A stretch of DNA of 64,000 bases from Nocardia aurantiaca (GCF_009708175.1 NZ_WMBB01000007.1:124001-188000); one strand, 5' to 3'. Shown: positions 1 to 8,823, numbered from the stretch's first letter. The notes: a model not told the origin generated them from the sequence alone. Translations and numbers: made by a program.

Positions 1-870
1 CTCGGCGAGCAGCGGTGCCACCGAGCACACCTCGAAGGGGGGTGTCACAGCCTCGTGCGCCACGGTGTCGGTGACCACCACCCGGCGGACACCGAGCCGG
101 CGTAGGCGCTCGGCGGCGGCGGTCAGCGGGCCGTGGCCGGCGGCCACCACGATATCGGCCGCCCGGTAGCGCAGGATGTCGACCGCCGCTTCCAGAGTGG
201 CTCCGGTGGAGATCATGTCGTCGACGATCACCGCGGCGCGGTGATCGACGGTGCCGAGGAGTTCGATCGCGGTGACGCGGGTTTCGCTTTCGCGATGTTT
301 GCGCACGAGAGCCACCGGATCCCCGGTGAGAGCCGCATACCGCTCGGCCAGTCGCACCGCGCCGGCGTCGGGCGCGACGATGACGGCGTTGCCGCCGTGC
401 GCCGGGCTGATCCGCTCGGCCAGCAGCGGGATGGCCGTCAAAGTCTCGACGGGGATGGGACTGACGGATTCCAATGCGGCCGTGTGCGGTTCGATGACGA
501 CGAGCCGATCCGCGCCCGCGCCCGCGATGGCTTCGGCGACCACCCGCAGACCCAGCGCCTGGCCGGGCCGGGTGCGCCGGTCCTGCCGGGCGTAGCCGAA
601 GTAGGGAACCACCGCGGTCACCCGCGCCGCCCGCGATCGCCGGCAGGCATCGAGCAACAGCAGCAGTTCGAGGACATTGTCGTTGACCGGTGGCGATGTG
701 GGCTGCACGACGTACACGTCCTGGCCGCCGACGTGCCCGACGATCGGACGGATCTCCCCGTCCGGGAACCGCTCCAGCGCGCAGCCGGGCGGCTCGACGT
801 CGAGCAGTTCGGCGACCGCCGCGGCCAGCCTCGGATTGGCGCTGCCGGAAACGACTCGAAGCGGTGTCAT
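1..870 (-). CDS. prs: Ribose-phosphate pyrophosphokinase (PRPP synthase), 3' end beyond window
   Basis: Makes PRPP from ribose 5-phosphate and ATP in the cytoplasm, the precursor of nucleotides, NAD, histidine and tryptophan. The 290 visible codons carry the family landmarks: RFPDGEI at residues 34-40, the flexible loop FGYARQDR at 91-98, PHT at 128-130, KHR at 191-193 and the PRPP loop VIVDDMISTGATL at 214-226. The frame is open to the left edge, so probably only the last 20-40 residues are missing (family usually 310-330). The ATG at 870 has GGAAGG just upstream. Its place beside dormancy genes, rather than in a housekeeping setting, suggests a second, condition-specific PRPP synthase; that is inference. 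Confidence 0.9.
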   Translation of the reverse strand, partial: MTPLRVVSGSANPRLAAAVAELLDVEPPGCALERFPDGEIRPIVGHVGGQDVYVVQPTSPPVNDNVLELLLLLDACRRSRAARVTAVVPYFGYARQDRRTRPGQALGLRVVAEAIAGAGADRLVVIEPHTAALESVSPIPVETLTAIPLLAERISPAHGGNAVIVAPDAGAVRLAERYAALTGDPVALVRKHRESETRVTAIELLGTVDHRAAVIVDDMISTGATLEAAVDILRYRAADIVVAAGHGPLTAAAERLRRLGVRRVVVTDTVAHEAVTPPFEVCSVAPLLAE

Positions 871-1359
871 GACTGCCTTCCCTTCCTTAGGACCGCGGCT
901 ACCCGGCAGATGGAAGCGCATGACCAGGCGATCGCTCGGTCACCGGATACCTACGACGCCGAATCCACCTCGCCCCGAACCGTCATGGCTCCTTCCTCCG
1001 CAAACGTTCCCAGCTCGGCGGAGCCCGGCGGCAGGGCCGGATGCCACGCGCTCCAGAGTCGTTGGACTCCCCTCACGGCGCCGCCGCCTCCGGCGTGACG
1101 AGAGTGACAACCAGCCGTTCGGCGAGAAGCGCGCGCATGCTCCGCACCGAGCTGGCTCGGGGCGCGGTGCGACGCGAGACGGACGACGGCGACACCAGCT
1201 CCGACAGCCGGTTCCGCCACCTGGCGAACGCATGAGGACGACCGGACCGGCCGCGCGGCCGGGTCTCGGCTGGGACCGGTCCGGCCGGGGTTGGGTCCGC
1301 CGCGCGAATGCCTTCAGGTCCGGTGGTCGATGACGTCGTGTCTGTTCGCCGGCCGCCGG
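871..1359. other. Intergenic, no supported gene
   Basis: About 490 bases between the prs start and the adenosine-specific kinase stop. Overlapping frames are open on both strands, but none has a convincing ribosome binding site or a recognisable protein. A GC-rich stretch at about 1235-1310 has several GGACCGG repeats. I could not assign a function. Confidence 0.5.
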
Positions 1360-1842
1360 TTAGAGCTTGTAGCCGATCCGGCGCAGCAGTTCGTGGCGAG
1401 AAGCCTGGTCGCCGGGGGTCTCGACGCCCAAGGGCGCGGGGCCGTCCACCACACCGAGGACACCTCGGCCCAGCCCGGTCTCGGCGATCAGGACCTCCAC
1501 CGGATTCGCGGTGGCACAGAAGATTCCGCAAACTTCCGGCACGCGGCGCACGGCGTCGAGCACATTGACCGGAAATCCCTCGCGCAGGAAGACGATGAAC
1601 GAATGGCCTGCCCCGACCGCGACGGCGTTCTTGGTGGCGAGCTCGATCAGTTCATCGTCATTTCCGGAACAGCGGACCAGCCGCGGCCCGGATGCCTCGC
1701 AGAAGGCCAGCCCGAAGCGCAGGTGCGGGCTGCTGCCCACCAGCGCCTCGTGCAGGTCCTCCACGGTCTTGATGAAGTGCGCCTGGCCGATGATGACGTT
1801 CAGATCGTCCGGCTTGTCAATGGGTACGGCGGTCAGCTCCAT
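1360..1842 (-). CDS. Adenosine-specific kinase (DUF355 family)
   Basis: A 160-residue protein matching the archaeal-type adenosine-specific kinase family along its whole length (family about 160). It is expected to phosphorylate adenosine to AMP in the cytoplasm. Visible family segments are GQAHFIKTVEDLHEAL near the N-terminus, FCEASGPRLVR, GNDDEL, GAGHSFIVF, FCATANPVEV and GVVDG, ending in RRIGYKL. The family is better known from thermophiles and archaea. Its neighbour on the same strand is PRPP synthase, 490 bases downstream, and both feed nucleotide pools. Family assignment is firm; the substrate is taken from the family and not shown here. Confidence 0.88.
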   Translation of the reverse strand: MELTAVPIDKPDDLNVIIGQAHFIKTVEDLHEALVGSSPHLRFGLAFCEASGPRLVRCSGNDDELIELATKNAVAVGAGHSFIVFLREGFPVNVLDAVRRVPEVCGIFCATANPVEVLIAETGLGRGVLGVVDGPAPLGVETPGDQASRHELLRRIGYKL

Positions 1843-1991
1843 CCGTTCATTCTGCGCCTGATCAGGTCCCCGGTGTCCGGAATAACCGGCCGGGGGACGT
1901 CGGCGATCCGGTGGTGTCAGAGGCCCACGGATCTCCGCGCGCGGTAGCCGTCCGGTTCGGCTGAATGGTCGCGCGGGAAAACCGGACCGCG

Positions 1992-2005
1992 AGGACGTTC
2001 GTCAC
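1992..2005. promoter_or_regulatory. Candidate DosR box
   Basis: AGGACGTTCGTCAC matches 10 of 14 positions of the DosR consensus GGGACTWWAGTCCC. It lies 128 bases before the ATG at 2134. A similar box (7269) precedes the relic of a second copy of the same gene. Confidence 0.45.
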
Positions 2006-2133
2006 TCCGCCGACGGGCCGCAGGTCTCTGTCGGGTGGGCGGTCACCGCGGGAGGCTGGAGATGCCCTTCCCTCGACCGGCTCCCTCGCTGGGTCATCGA
2101 TCGACTGATTCGCCTCTTCCTCAGGAGCACGCC

Positions 2134-4152
2134 ATGACTTCCGAGACCGCGATCGTGCGCGACGAACCGCAGCAGATATTCCGTGACCGCCGCGAGGCGG
2201 GCCGGGTGCTGGCCCGGCTGCTCGAGCACTATCGCACCGATCCCGACGTGATCGTGCTGGGTCTCGCGCGGGGCGGCGTACCCGTCGCCTGGGAGGTGGC
2301 CGCGGCCCTGCGCGCTCCGCTGGACACGCTCATCGTGCGCAAACTGGGCGCACCCGGGAATCCGGAGTACGCCATCGGCGCACTGGCTTCCGATGGACGG
2401 GTCGTGGTGAACGACGATATGGTCCGCGCCCTGCGCCTGACCGACGAGCAGCTGCGCTCCATCGCGCGGGCCGAGGCGCGCGAGCTGACCCGTCGCGAGG
2501 CCGCCTACCGCGACGGCCGAGCGCCGGTGAACGTATCAGGGCGGACTGTGATTCTGGTCGACGACGGATTGGCGACCGGCGCGAGCATGTTCGCCGCGGT
2601 CGAGGCCCTGCGCGCCGAGGAGCCCAAGCGCATCGTGGTCGCGGTGCCGGCCGCGCCGGAGTCCACCTGCCGGGAATTCGGCGCACTCGTCGACGACATG
2701 GTCTGCGCCACCATGCCTTCGCCGTTCCGGGCGGTCGGTGATTCGTTCTGGAACTTCAGCCAGGTCACCGACGAGGAAGTACACACCCTGCTCACCACGC
2801 CGACCCTCGGTGGCACGACACCCACCGCCGATCCGGTCGCCGTACTGCGCGCCGCGGCGCTCGAAGCACCGGCGGGCGTCCCGCCCGAGCAGGCGCTGAT
2901 CGATCTCGTCGGCGACGCGCGATTCGTGCTCATCGGCGAAAGTTCGCACGGCACGGCCGAGTTCTATGCGGCCCGGGCCGCGATTACCGGCTGGCTCATC
3001 AGCGAGCACGGATTCACCGGCGTGGCGTGCGAGGCCGACTGGCCCGACGCCTACCGCGTCGACCGCTATGTCCGCGGCCTCGGCACCGACAACTCACCCA
3101 CCCACGCGCTCAGCGGATTCGAGCGTTTCCCGGCCTGGATGTGGCGCAATACGCAGGTGCGCGAGTTCGTCGAATGGCTGCGGCTGCACAATGACCAGCG
3201 CCGCCGTACCGGGCACGAATGCGCCGGATTCTACGGCCTCGATCTGTATTCCATGCACCGCTCGATGCGGCGCGTGATCGAGTACCTCGAGCGCGTGGAT
3301 CCGGCTGCGGCACGCCGGGCCGTCCAACGCTACGCGTGTTTCGATCGTGTCTCCGAGGAGGACGGCCAGGCCTATGGTTTCGCCGCGGCGTTCGGCGCCG
3401 GGGAATCCTGCCAGGCCGAGGTGGTCCGGCAGCTGGTGGATCTACAGCGCGGTGCCGTCGACCTCATCGGAACCGGCGATGGCGAGGCGCATTTCGACGC
3501 GCTGCGCAACGCCTGGACCGTCCGCGACGCCGAGGCCTACTACCGGGCCATGTTCGGTTCCCGGGTGAATTCGTGGAACCTGCGCGATCAGCACATGGCA
3601 GACACCCTGGACACTCTGACCGAGCATCTGTCCCGACCCGGGCACCCGGCACGAATCGTGGTGTGGGCGCACAACTCCCACGTCGGTGATGCCCGCGCCA
3701 CCGAGATGGCGGCAGACGGCCAGCTCTCGCTCGGTCAGCTGGTGCGTGAACGGCACGGAAAGCACTGCCGCACCCTCGGATTCACCACCGCGACGGGCAC
3801 GGTCACGGCGGCGAGCCGGTGGGACGGGGCGGCCGAACGCAAAGCGGTTCGCGCGCCGCTGCCCAGCAGCATCGAGGAGCTGCTGCACGATATCGGGATG
3901 CCCGCGCTGTACCTGCGCACCGACCGGCCCAGCGACGTCGCGGAGATTCTGCGTATACCCCGGCTGGAACGCGCCATCGGCGTTATCTATCAGCCCGGCA
4001 CCGAACGACAGAGCCATTACTTCCATACCCGGGCGGCCGAACGCTACGACGCGATCATCCACATCGACCACACCACCGCCCTCGAACCGCTCGTGCCGGA
4101 CAGCACGTGGAGCGCGGGCACGACCCCGGAGACCTATCCGACCGGGCTCTGA
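2134..4152 (+). CDS. Phosphoribosyltransferase-erythromycin esterase-like fusion (Rv2030c type)
   Basis: A 672-residue two-domain protein. Residues 1-220 are a type I phosphoribosyltransferase with GLARGGVP at 43-50 and the PRPP loop VILVDDGLATGASM at 139-152. Residues 240-670 are an erythromycin-esterase-like domain with GESSHGT at 268-274 and a later AHNSHVGD, the conserved His/Glu positions of that family. The layout and size match M. tuberculosis Rv2030c (681 residues), a DosR regulon member of unproven activity. The ATG at 2134 is preferred over the longer frame from 2035 because AGGAG lies 6 bases upstream and the earlier residues look non-coding. The stop runs straight into a relic of an acyltransferase gene on the other strand. 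Confidence 0.88.
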   Translation: MTSETAIVRDEPQQIFRDRREAGRVLARLLEHYRTDPDVIVLGLARGGVPVAWEVAAALRAPLDTLIVRKLGAPGNPEYAIGALASDGRVVVNDDMVRALRLTDEQLRSIARAEARELTRREAAYRDGRAPVNVSGRTVILVDDGLATGASMFAAVEALRAEEPKRIVVAVPAAPESTCREFGALVDDMVCATMPSPFRAVGDSFWNFSQVTDEEVHTLLTTPTLGGTTPTADPVAVLRAAALEAPAGVPPEQALIDLVGDARFVLIGESSHGTAEFYAARAAITGWLISEHGFTGVACEADWPDAYRVDRYVRGLGTDNSPTHALSGFERFPAWMWRNTQVREFVEWLRLHNDQRRRTGHECAGFYGLDLYSMHRSMRRVIEYLERVDPAAARRAVQRYACFDRVSEEDGQAYGFAAAFGAGESCQAEVVRQLVDLQRGAVDLIGTGDGEAHFDALRNAWTVRDAEAYYRAMFGSRVNSWNLRDQHMADTLDTLTEHLSRPGHPARIVVWAHNSHVGDARATEMAADGQLSLGQLVRERHGKHCRTLGFTTATGTVTAASRWDGAAERKAVRAPLPSSIEELLHDIGMPALYLRTDRPSDVAEILRIPRLERAIGVIYQPGTERQSHYFHTRAAERYDAIIHIDHTTALEPLVPDSTWSAGTTPETYPTGL

Positions 4153-4199
4153 GACCGTGCTCGCACGGCGGCGAGCAATTCCGCTACGGCGCTGCGGAT
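4149..4199 (-). pseudogene. Relic of a WS/DGAT acyltransferase 3' end
   Basis: On the minus strand this stretch reads IRSAVAELLAAVRARSQ. The intact acyltransferase at 7474-8823 ends in IHSAIAELLTAVRARNQ. Over a 34-base core the two DNAs differ at only 7 positions (from alignment by eye). No other part of an acyltransferase is left here and its stop codon is gone. It sits tail to tail with the phosphoribosyltransferase gene, the same order seen at the second copy near 7.3-7.5 kb. Confidence 0.65.
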
Positions 4200-4505
4200 T
4201 TTACGGCGCTGCGGATTTCCGCTGCGCGACGCGGGCTGAGAGTCCCGGCAACCACGCCTGTTCCCTACCCTCCCGCGACGCTCGGCCGTCGTGCCTCCAC
4301 AGTGCATACGACGTGCGGCGGTGGATGGCGGCCCCGCATCGCGACCCTGAACGTGGTAGTGCGAGGGTCGGCTCGATCCGCGTGCCCGAGTTCGGATTGA
4401 GCCGATCTGGGATATCCGAGAATCCTTGGTGGTCACCGGGGTTGGGATCGTATCCCTCGAGGCGCCACCTGAGAGCGCGAGACCACCGCCGTATACGGCC
4501 GCGAG
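4200..4505. other. Intergenic, no supported gene
   Basis: About 300 bases with no convincing coding frame. It begins with a short direct repeat, CGGCGCTGCGGATTT twice within 4190-4220, next to the acyltransferase relic. Nothing else was recognised. Confidence 0.5.
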
Positions 4506-5330
4506 TCACGAACAGTGCACGCCGGTGACGGCGAAGCGCTCGACCTCGGCCACGTGACCACCGGTCGCGACGACGATGGTCAGGGTCGCGGGGCAGGCGG
4601 CGTCGATGGAAACCGCTGTGGACCACGGCGATCCGTTTCCACCGGCGGCGATCGGTCCGGATTCGCCGACCGGTTGCTCGCGGTCGAGGCGGAGAATCCG
4701 TATGCGCAGGCTCTCATCGACACCGGTGACCGTGCCGCCCACGGTCACCGGTGGGTGGACGGCCGTTGCGTAGGGTGGGGTGGAGATGGCGAGCGTGGTG
4801 TCCTCGCTGCCGACGACCTCCCAGGGAGCGGTGTCGCCTCCGCCCATACGGACCAGGTGCAGGACCGCCGCCACGGCCGCGACGCCGTTCGGATTGTCGA
4901 AACCGACGCTGACCCAGGCTTGTTCACCCTGTTGCGATACCTTCACTATCTTGTCGACGCCGGTGAAACCCAGATAGTGCTGGGTGAAGAATTGCGCGGT
5001 GGCGCCGGCGTCCAGGTGCCATGGCTGGTGGCCGCTCGGACCGGCGTTCTGCTGCCAGGCCGCCGCTTCGGCGACGCTTCGGAACGGCCACAGCGGCTCG
5101 TAGTGGAAGTCCGCGCCGGTCGGTGTGGTGGAGGGACCGGGCGCGCCCGAGGTCGTTCCCGGTCCGGCCGGGACCGCCGGGGTCCCGGCCGACGACGGCG
5201 GCGGTGCGGACTTCTCACCATGGTCGGAAAGCGTGGCCACCAGGGCCGCGGCGGCCAGTACCACCGCGACCGCCGCGAGGACGAGGATGAGCGCCCAGCG
5301 CCCCTGTGCCGGAGGGGTCTTCGCTGTCAC
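4506..5330 (-). CDS. Membrane-anchored secreted-side protein of unknown function
   Basis: 274 residues. A short basic start is followed by one hydrophobic helix at about 12-34 (WALILVLAAVAVVLAAAALV), then a Pro/Ser/Thr/Gly-rich linker at 40-72 and a globular part outside the membrane. The last 90 residues (from PPVTVGGTVTGVDESLRIRI) look like a beta-sandwich similar to the Gmad2 spore-germination Ig-like domain; this is only a resemblance. Its ATG overlaps the stop of the upstream DUF4389 gene by ATGA, so the two are translationally coupled. Unknown function; probably acts at the cell surface with its membrane partner. Confidence 0.75.
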   Translation of the reverse strand: MTAKTPPAQGRWALILVLAAVAVVLAAAALVATLSDHGEKSAPPPSSAGTPAVPAGPGTTSGAPGPSTTPTGADFHYEPLWPFRSVAEAAAWQQNAGPSGHQPWHLDAGATAQFFTQHYLGFTGVDKIVKVSQQGEQAWVSVGFDNPNGVAAVAAVLHLVRMGGGDTAPWEVVGSEDTTLAISTPPYATAVHPPVTVGGTVTGVDESLRIRILRLDREQPVGESGPIAAGGNGSPWSTAVSIDAACPATLTIVVATGGHVAEVERFAVTGVHCS

Positions 5331-6010
5331 CGCGGCTCGTCCTCGGCCGTGTCCCGCGGGCCCTGGTCGAGCCGGAACGGCGGGTAGTCATCGGTCAGCA
5401 GCGCCGAGTAGGCGAGCACCCGGTAGAACCACCGGTTGACACCCATCACGAAGCCGAACAACCCGGACGGATAGCGACCGGTGAACAACAGCGCCACGGC
5501 GGCGATCAGCACCAGCACGCCGATCAGCGGAATCGTGGTGCTGCCGTTGCGGTTACCGGTGTCACCGCCGAGCACCACACCGCCACTGAACAGGGCTGCC
5601 AGCACCAGATAGTGCGGAATGGCGAGCAGCCACCATTTCACGAGCACCAGCCCGCGCGACAGCCGTTCGGGGTAGGTGATCTCCAGGTCGGCCGGATAGT
5701 CGGTCTGCCGCAACGTGAACGGCGGATACCTGTCGGTGCCCAGCGCGGCGTAGGTGTAGAACTGCACACGCCAGGACCAGCGCATGACGCCCACGGTGAA
5801 GTCGAACAGGGAGCGTGGGTACCGCTCGGTGAACAGGATCGCGAACCACGCCACCACCGTGACCGCCCAGAAAGCGATCCACAGGAAGAACAGCACGATG
5901 TAGTGGGGTATCGCGAGGATCCATTTCACCAGCCACAGCCAGCGGGACAGCGGCTCGTCCAGGTCGCCACGCAACCGGACGGAGGGGACGGCGGGGTGTT
6001 CGGGGTTCAT
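5327..6010 (-). CDS. DUF4389 integral membrane protein
   Basis: 227 residues with two copies of a DUF4389-type unit, each with a membrane hairpin: WLWLVKWILAIPHYIVLFFL near 22-41 and a second LVKWWLLAIPHYLVL near 119-133. Repeated ERYPRSLFDF / GRYPSGLFGF and DDYPPF / DRYPPF motifs mark the repeats. The ATG at 6010 is chosen because AGGAG lies 6 bases before it; the upstream 30 codons look non-coding. It overlaps the downstream membrane-anchored protein by 4 bases and lies 70 bases after the F420-type reductase-membrane fusion, giving a three-gene minus-strand unit. Confidence 0.85.
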   Translation of the reverse strand: MNPEHPAVPSVRLRGDLDEPLSRWLWLVKWILAIPHYIVLFFLWIAFWAVTVVAWFAILFTERYPRSLFDFTVGVMRWSWRVQFYTYAALGTDRYPPFTLRQTDYPADLEITYPERLSRGLVLVKWWLLAIPHYLVLAALFSGGVVLGGDTGNRNGSTTIPLIGVLVLIAAVALLFTGRYPSGLFGFVMGVNRWFYRVLAYSALLTDDYPPFRLDQGPRDTAEDEPR

Positions 6011-6080
6011 ATCGGTCTCCTGATCGAACGGAACAGACGAAGGGGTTATGGGCTCCGGGGATCGAATCCGGTGCTCCGCT

Positions 6081-7130
6081 TCAGGATTGGCGTCCTTCAC
6101 GCGGCGGCAGCAGGTGCCCGTCGGCCAGCACGCGGGTCAGGAAGGCGCCGGTGACCCACGCCATGACAGCGGCCATGGCCACACCGCCCAGCGCGCCGAT
6201 GGCGGCGATGAGAATCGGTGACTGACCCGGCTGCCACAGCGGGGGCGCCACGACCGTGAAGGCGATGAGTCCGCTGATCCACGCGACCGCGTTCGCCAGG
6301 ATCCACAGCGCCGTCCGATCAGTGAAGCGGCGCAATACCGTCCACTGCGCGACGCCGATCGCGAACACCACGATCAGCGCGCCCGCGACGGCGACCGGGA
6401 CCTGTGCCCAGGTGGGCCATTCACCGAACTGCTCGCCGTAGAGCATGGGCAGCATGCCAACCGACCAGGCCACCACCGCACCGGCCGACGTGGCCGCCAT
6501 CCAGTCTCGAATCCGGAATCGGGACAACAGCGTTCGCAGGACCCCGCCCTGGAAATACCCGAGTACAGCGCCTTCGACGGCTCCCGCGGTCAACAGGACG
6601 GCGACGACCACGGCCGCACTCGCGTGCGCGGTGAGCGCTCCGCCGAGCGCCGGCGCGAGGAACCCGAGGAACTCCCCGGCGCTCACCCTGGCGAACCAGC
6701 GTCGGCGTAGATCGTGCGCCGGGGCGATCGCGTGCGCGGGCGCCGAAAGATCGATCACCACATAGGGATCCCGTGCCGACGCGGCGGTTCGCGGATGTGC
6801 CTGCCGGTACACCGCATCGGCCTCTTCATATGCCAGCGTGTCCGGCATCGCGACCTGCGCGAAGCCGGTCCGCCATTCTCCGTCGACACGGATCGCGGCC
6901 GCATGCGGTGTCCGGAAGTTGCGCCACCAGGTCTTGGTGCCGGCATACCCGACCCGAATCACCACGGTATCGCCATCGAGCACATAACCCACCGGCAGCG
7001 CGATATGCCTGCCGGAAAGCCGTGCCTCGTACCGCAGCTCTCCCACCGAGTGCCGCAGACCCGTGGGCAAGCGTAAGGCCAACAGCATCGCCGCCGCCCC
7101 GATTCCCGGGGTCTCATACTTCGTAACCAC
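6081..7130 (-). CDS. Split-barrel nitroreductase-like domain fused to a multi-pass membrane domain
   Basis: 349 residues. The first 140 look like the F420/FMN-binding split-barrel family (deazaflavin-dependent nitroreductase type): LPVGYVLDGDTVVIRVG, then TKTWWRNFRTPHAAAIRVDG, which matches the usual loop of a Trp-rich segment and beta strand. From about 165 there are roughly six hydrophobic helices ending near 340, so the C-terminal half is embedded in the membrane. The GTG at 7130 is chosen because GGAGG lies 5 bases upstream; the track of upstream codons is not coding-like. Two candidate DosR boxes lie in front (7204 and 7269). Function not known; the fusion is unusual. Confidence 0.75.
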   Translation of the reverse strand: MVTKYETPGIGAAAMLLALRLPTGLRHSVGELRYEARLSGRHIALPVGYVLDGDTVVIRVGYAGTKTWWRNFRTPHAAAIRVDGEWRTGFAQVAMPDTLAYEEADAVYRQAHPRTAASARDPYVVIDLSAPAHAIAPAHDLRRRWFARVSAGEFLGFLAPALGGALTAHASAAVVVAVLLTAGAVEGAVLGYFQGGVLRTLLSRFRIRDWMAATSAGAVVAWSVGMLPMLYGEQFGEWPTWAQVPVAVAGALIVVFAIGVAQWTVLRRFTDRTALWILANAVAWISGLIAFTVVAPPLWQPGQSPILIAAIGALGGVAMAAVMAWVTGAFLTRVLADGHLLPPREGRQS

Positions 7131-7203
7131 CGTGTCCTCCGTCCACGAGCGCGTCCATCCACCCGTTGCTCCGATCGTCCGTCGCGAGCGGTCATCCGCG
7201 ACA

Positions 7204-7217
7204 GGAGCCAAAGTCCC
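7204..7217. promoter_or_regulatory. Candidate DosR box
   Basis: GGAGCCAAAGTCCC matches 11 of 14 consensus positions with a perfect right half. It lies 73 bases before the GTG of the reductase-membrane fusion. Confidence 0.5.
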
Positions 7218-7268
7218 GCGCCCGACGGCCTTTCGCCGCTGTCCGCCCACCGCGGCAGCGCGGCCTGC

Positions 7269-7282
7269 GGGACGTTGGTCCT
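7269..7282. promoter_or_regulatory. Candidate DosR box
   Basis: GGGACGTTGGTCCT matches 11 of 14 consensus positions. It lies 138 bases before the reductase-membrane gene on one side and 27 bases before the phosphoribosyltransferase relic on the other, so it may be the old promoter of the relic. Confidence 0.55.
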
Positions 7283-7309
7283 GTCGGCAGCTCCATTCCA
7301 GGACTTTCC

Positions 7310-7480
7310 ATGACACCCGGCATGGGCGATGAAGCCCGAGAGATCTTCCAGGACGACCGCGAGTCCGGACGCGCACTTACCCGCCGCGACGATCGCGCAC
7401 CGGTCTATGTGGCCGGCGTACGGCGATGCCGGACAGGACCTGGACCACGACCCCCGCCGACCCGGCCGGCCGGTCATTGA
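7310..7480 (+). pseudogene. Relic of a second phosphoribosyltransferase 5' end
   Basis: A 56-codon frame whose first 40 residues resemble the start of the intact fusion gene at 2134: here EIFQDDRESGRALTRR then APVYVAGVRR, there QIFRDRREAGRVLARL then DPDVIVLGLARGG. After that the similarity stops and the rest is Pro/Arg-rich and non-coding in look. The relic's stop overlaps the stop of the intact acyltransferase on the other strand. The pair therefore mirrors the arrangement at 2.1-4.2 kb, where the phosphoribosyltransferase is intact and the acyltransferase is a relic. Confidence 0.6.
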
Positions 7481-8823
7481 TTCCGAGCTCGCACCGCGGT
7501 CAGCAGTTCGGCTATGGCGCTGTGGATTCCGTCGGCGATCACCTCGAGATCCGGGGTGGTGTCGTAATCACCTGTGATGCCGAAGGCGAGCTGGTCGCGA
7601 TAGCTCAGGATGGCGATGCCGGTGCGCAGCCGCATGGCGATGGGAATGGCCGGCAGCAGCTCCAGCACCTGCCGCCCCAGCATGGTGAGGGTACGGCGCG
7701 GGCCCGGGATGTTGGTCGCCACGGCGGTCACGCTGCGCTGCGGCAGATGCGACCACATCCGCACACTCCAGGCGACCGGAGCGAAAGGCAAGCGTCCGGC
7801 CACGGCGAGCAGCGACTTCTCGGCTTGAGCGGCCCCGCTCAGCTTGTGCCTGGCCATCCGGTTGTGAATGGCGGTGAGGCGCTCGACCGGGTCCTCCAAA
7901 TGCAACGGCAGCAGGGACAGCACCGCCGAAACACGGTTGTCGAGAGTCGATTTCGCGTCGGCGGCGCGCACCGACACCGGCACCAGTATCCGCATGGTGT
8001 TACCGGTGGGCTGCTCCCCGCGGCCCAGTAGGACGGCTCTGTACGCCGAGGTCACCGCGGCCAGCACGACGTCGTTCACCGTCGCGTCGAAGCCGTGGCC
8101 GATCTCGCGGATCTCCGGGAGAGAGGCCCGTGCGATCACGTAGCGCCGTTGCCTGCCGATCGGGCCGTTCAGCGACGTGGGCGCGGGCGCGGAGATGAGC
8201 CCGGCCAGCACGGGGACCAGGCTGCGCACCATACCCACCGCATAGCGCGGCGCGTCCACGGGCAATCGGAGCCCGCTGGCGACCCAGCCGAACGGGTTCT
8301 TCCGCCCAGCGGCCGCACCATCGCGCTCCGCACTCGTTCGATCCCCCGCCGCACCGTTGTGGTCACAGAAGCTTTCGAACAACGTGACGCCGGAGACGCC
8401 GTCGACGAGACTGTGGTGCGCCTTGATGATCACGACCCAGCGCCCGCCCGCGAGGTGGTCGATCACAATGCACTCCCACATCGGATGGTCCCGGTCCAGG
8501 CGCTCCACGAGCTCGGCGGCGACGAACTCACACAGGGCCGGTTCGTCGGCCGGTTCGGGCAGTGCGCTCCACCGAAGGTGATGGGCCAGATCGAAATTCG
8601 GATCCAACTCCCACACCGGCGCTGTCAGGTCCAGCGGCGCGCGCCGGATGCGCTGTCGTAGACGGTCATTCGCCGCTGCCCGGTCGGCCAGCATGGCGGT
8701 GACCTCCGCGCGGCTCGGCGGTTCTCCGGCCAGGATCGCCACCGCCGCGATACCGAGGCTGATATGCCGGTCGGCGTCCTCGAGTTCGATGAACCCCGCG
8801 TCCAGCGGCTGCAATTCGGTCAT
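7474..8823 (-). CDS. Wax ester synthase/diacylglycerol acyltransferase (Tgs type)
   Basis: 449 residues, the usual length of the bacterial WS/DGAT family. It joins an acyl-CoA to diacylglycerol or a fatty alcohol, making storage triacylglycerol or wax ester at the membrane or lipid-body surface. The catalytic HHSLVDG (HHxxxDG) is at residues 136-142, and the family's VNDVVLAAV motif is in the second half. In M. tuberculosis the homologue Tgs1 is DosR-controlled and makes dormancy triacylglycerol. It lies 19 bases after the universal stress gene and forms the third gene of a unit led by the Rv1733c-like gene with its operator at 10426. Confidence 0.9.
   Translation of the reverse strand: MTELQPLDAGFIELEDADRHISLGIAAVAILAGEPPSRAEVTAMLADRAAANDRLRQRIRRAPLDLTAPVWELDPNFDLAHHLRWSALPEPADEPALCEFVAAELVERLDRDHPMWECIVIDHLAGGRWVVIIKAHHSLVDGVSGVTLFESFCDHNGAAGDRTSAERDGAAAGRKNPFGWVASGLRLPVDAPRYAVGMVRSLVPVLAGLISAPAPTSLNGPIGRQRRYVIARASLPEIREIGHGFDATVNDVVLAAVTSAYRAVLLGRGEQPTGNTMRILVPVSVRAADAKSTLDNRVSAVLSLLPLHLEDPVERLTAIHNRMARHKLSGAAQAEKSLLAVAGRLPFAPVAWSVRMWSHLPQRSVTAVATNIPGPRRTLTMLGRQVLELLPAIPIAMRLRTGIAILSYRDQLAFGITGDYDTTPDLEVIADGIHSAIAELLTAVRARNQ

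Noticed and set aside
940..1235. Overlapping open frames of 64-97 codons between prs and the adenosine-specific kinase
   Set aside because: Arg/Ser/Pro-rich, no ribosome binding site, no recognisable family and no frame with clearly coding composition.
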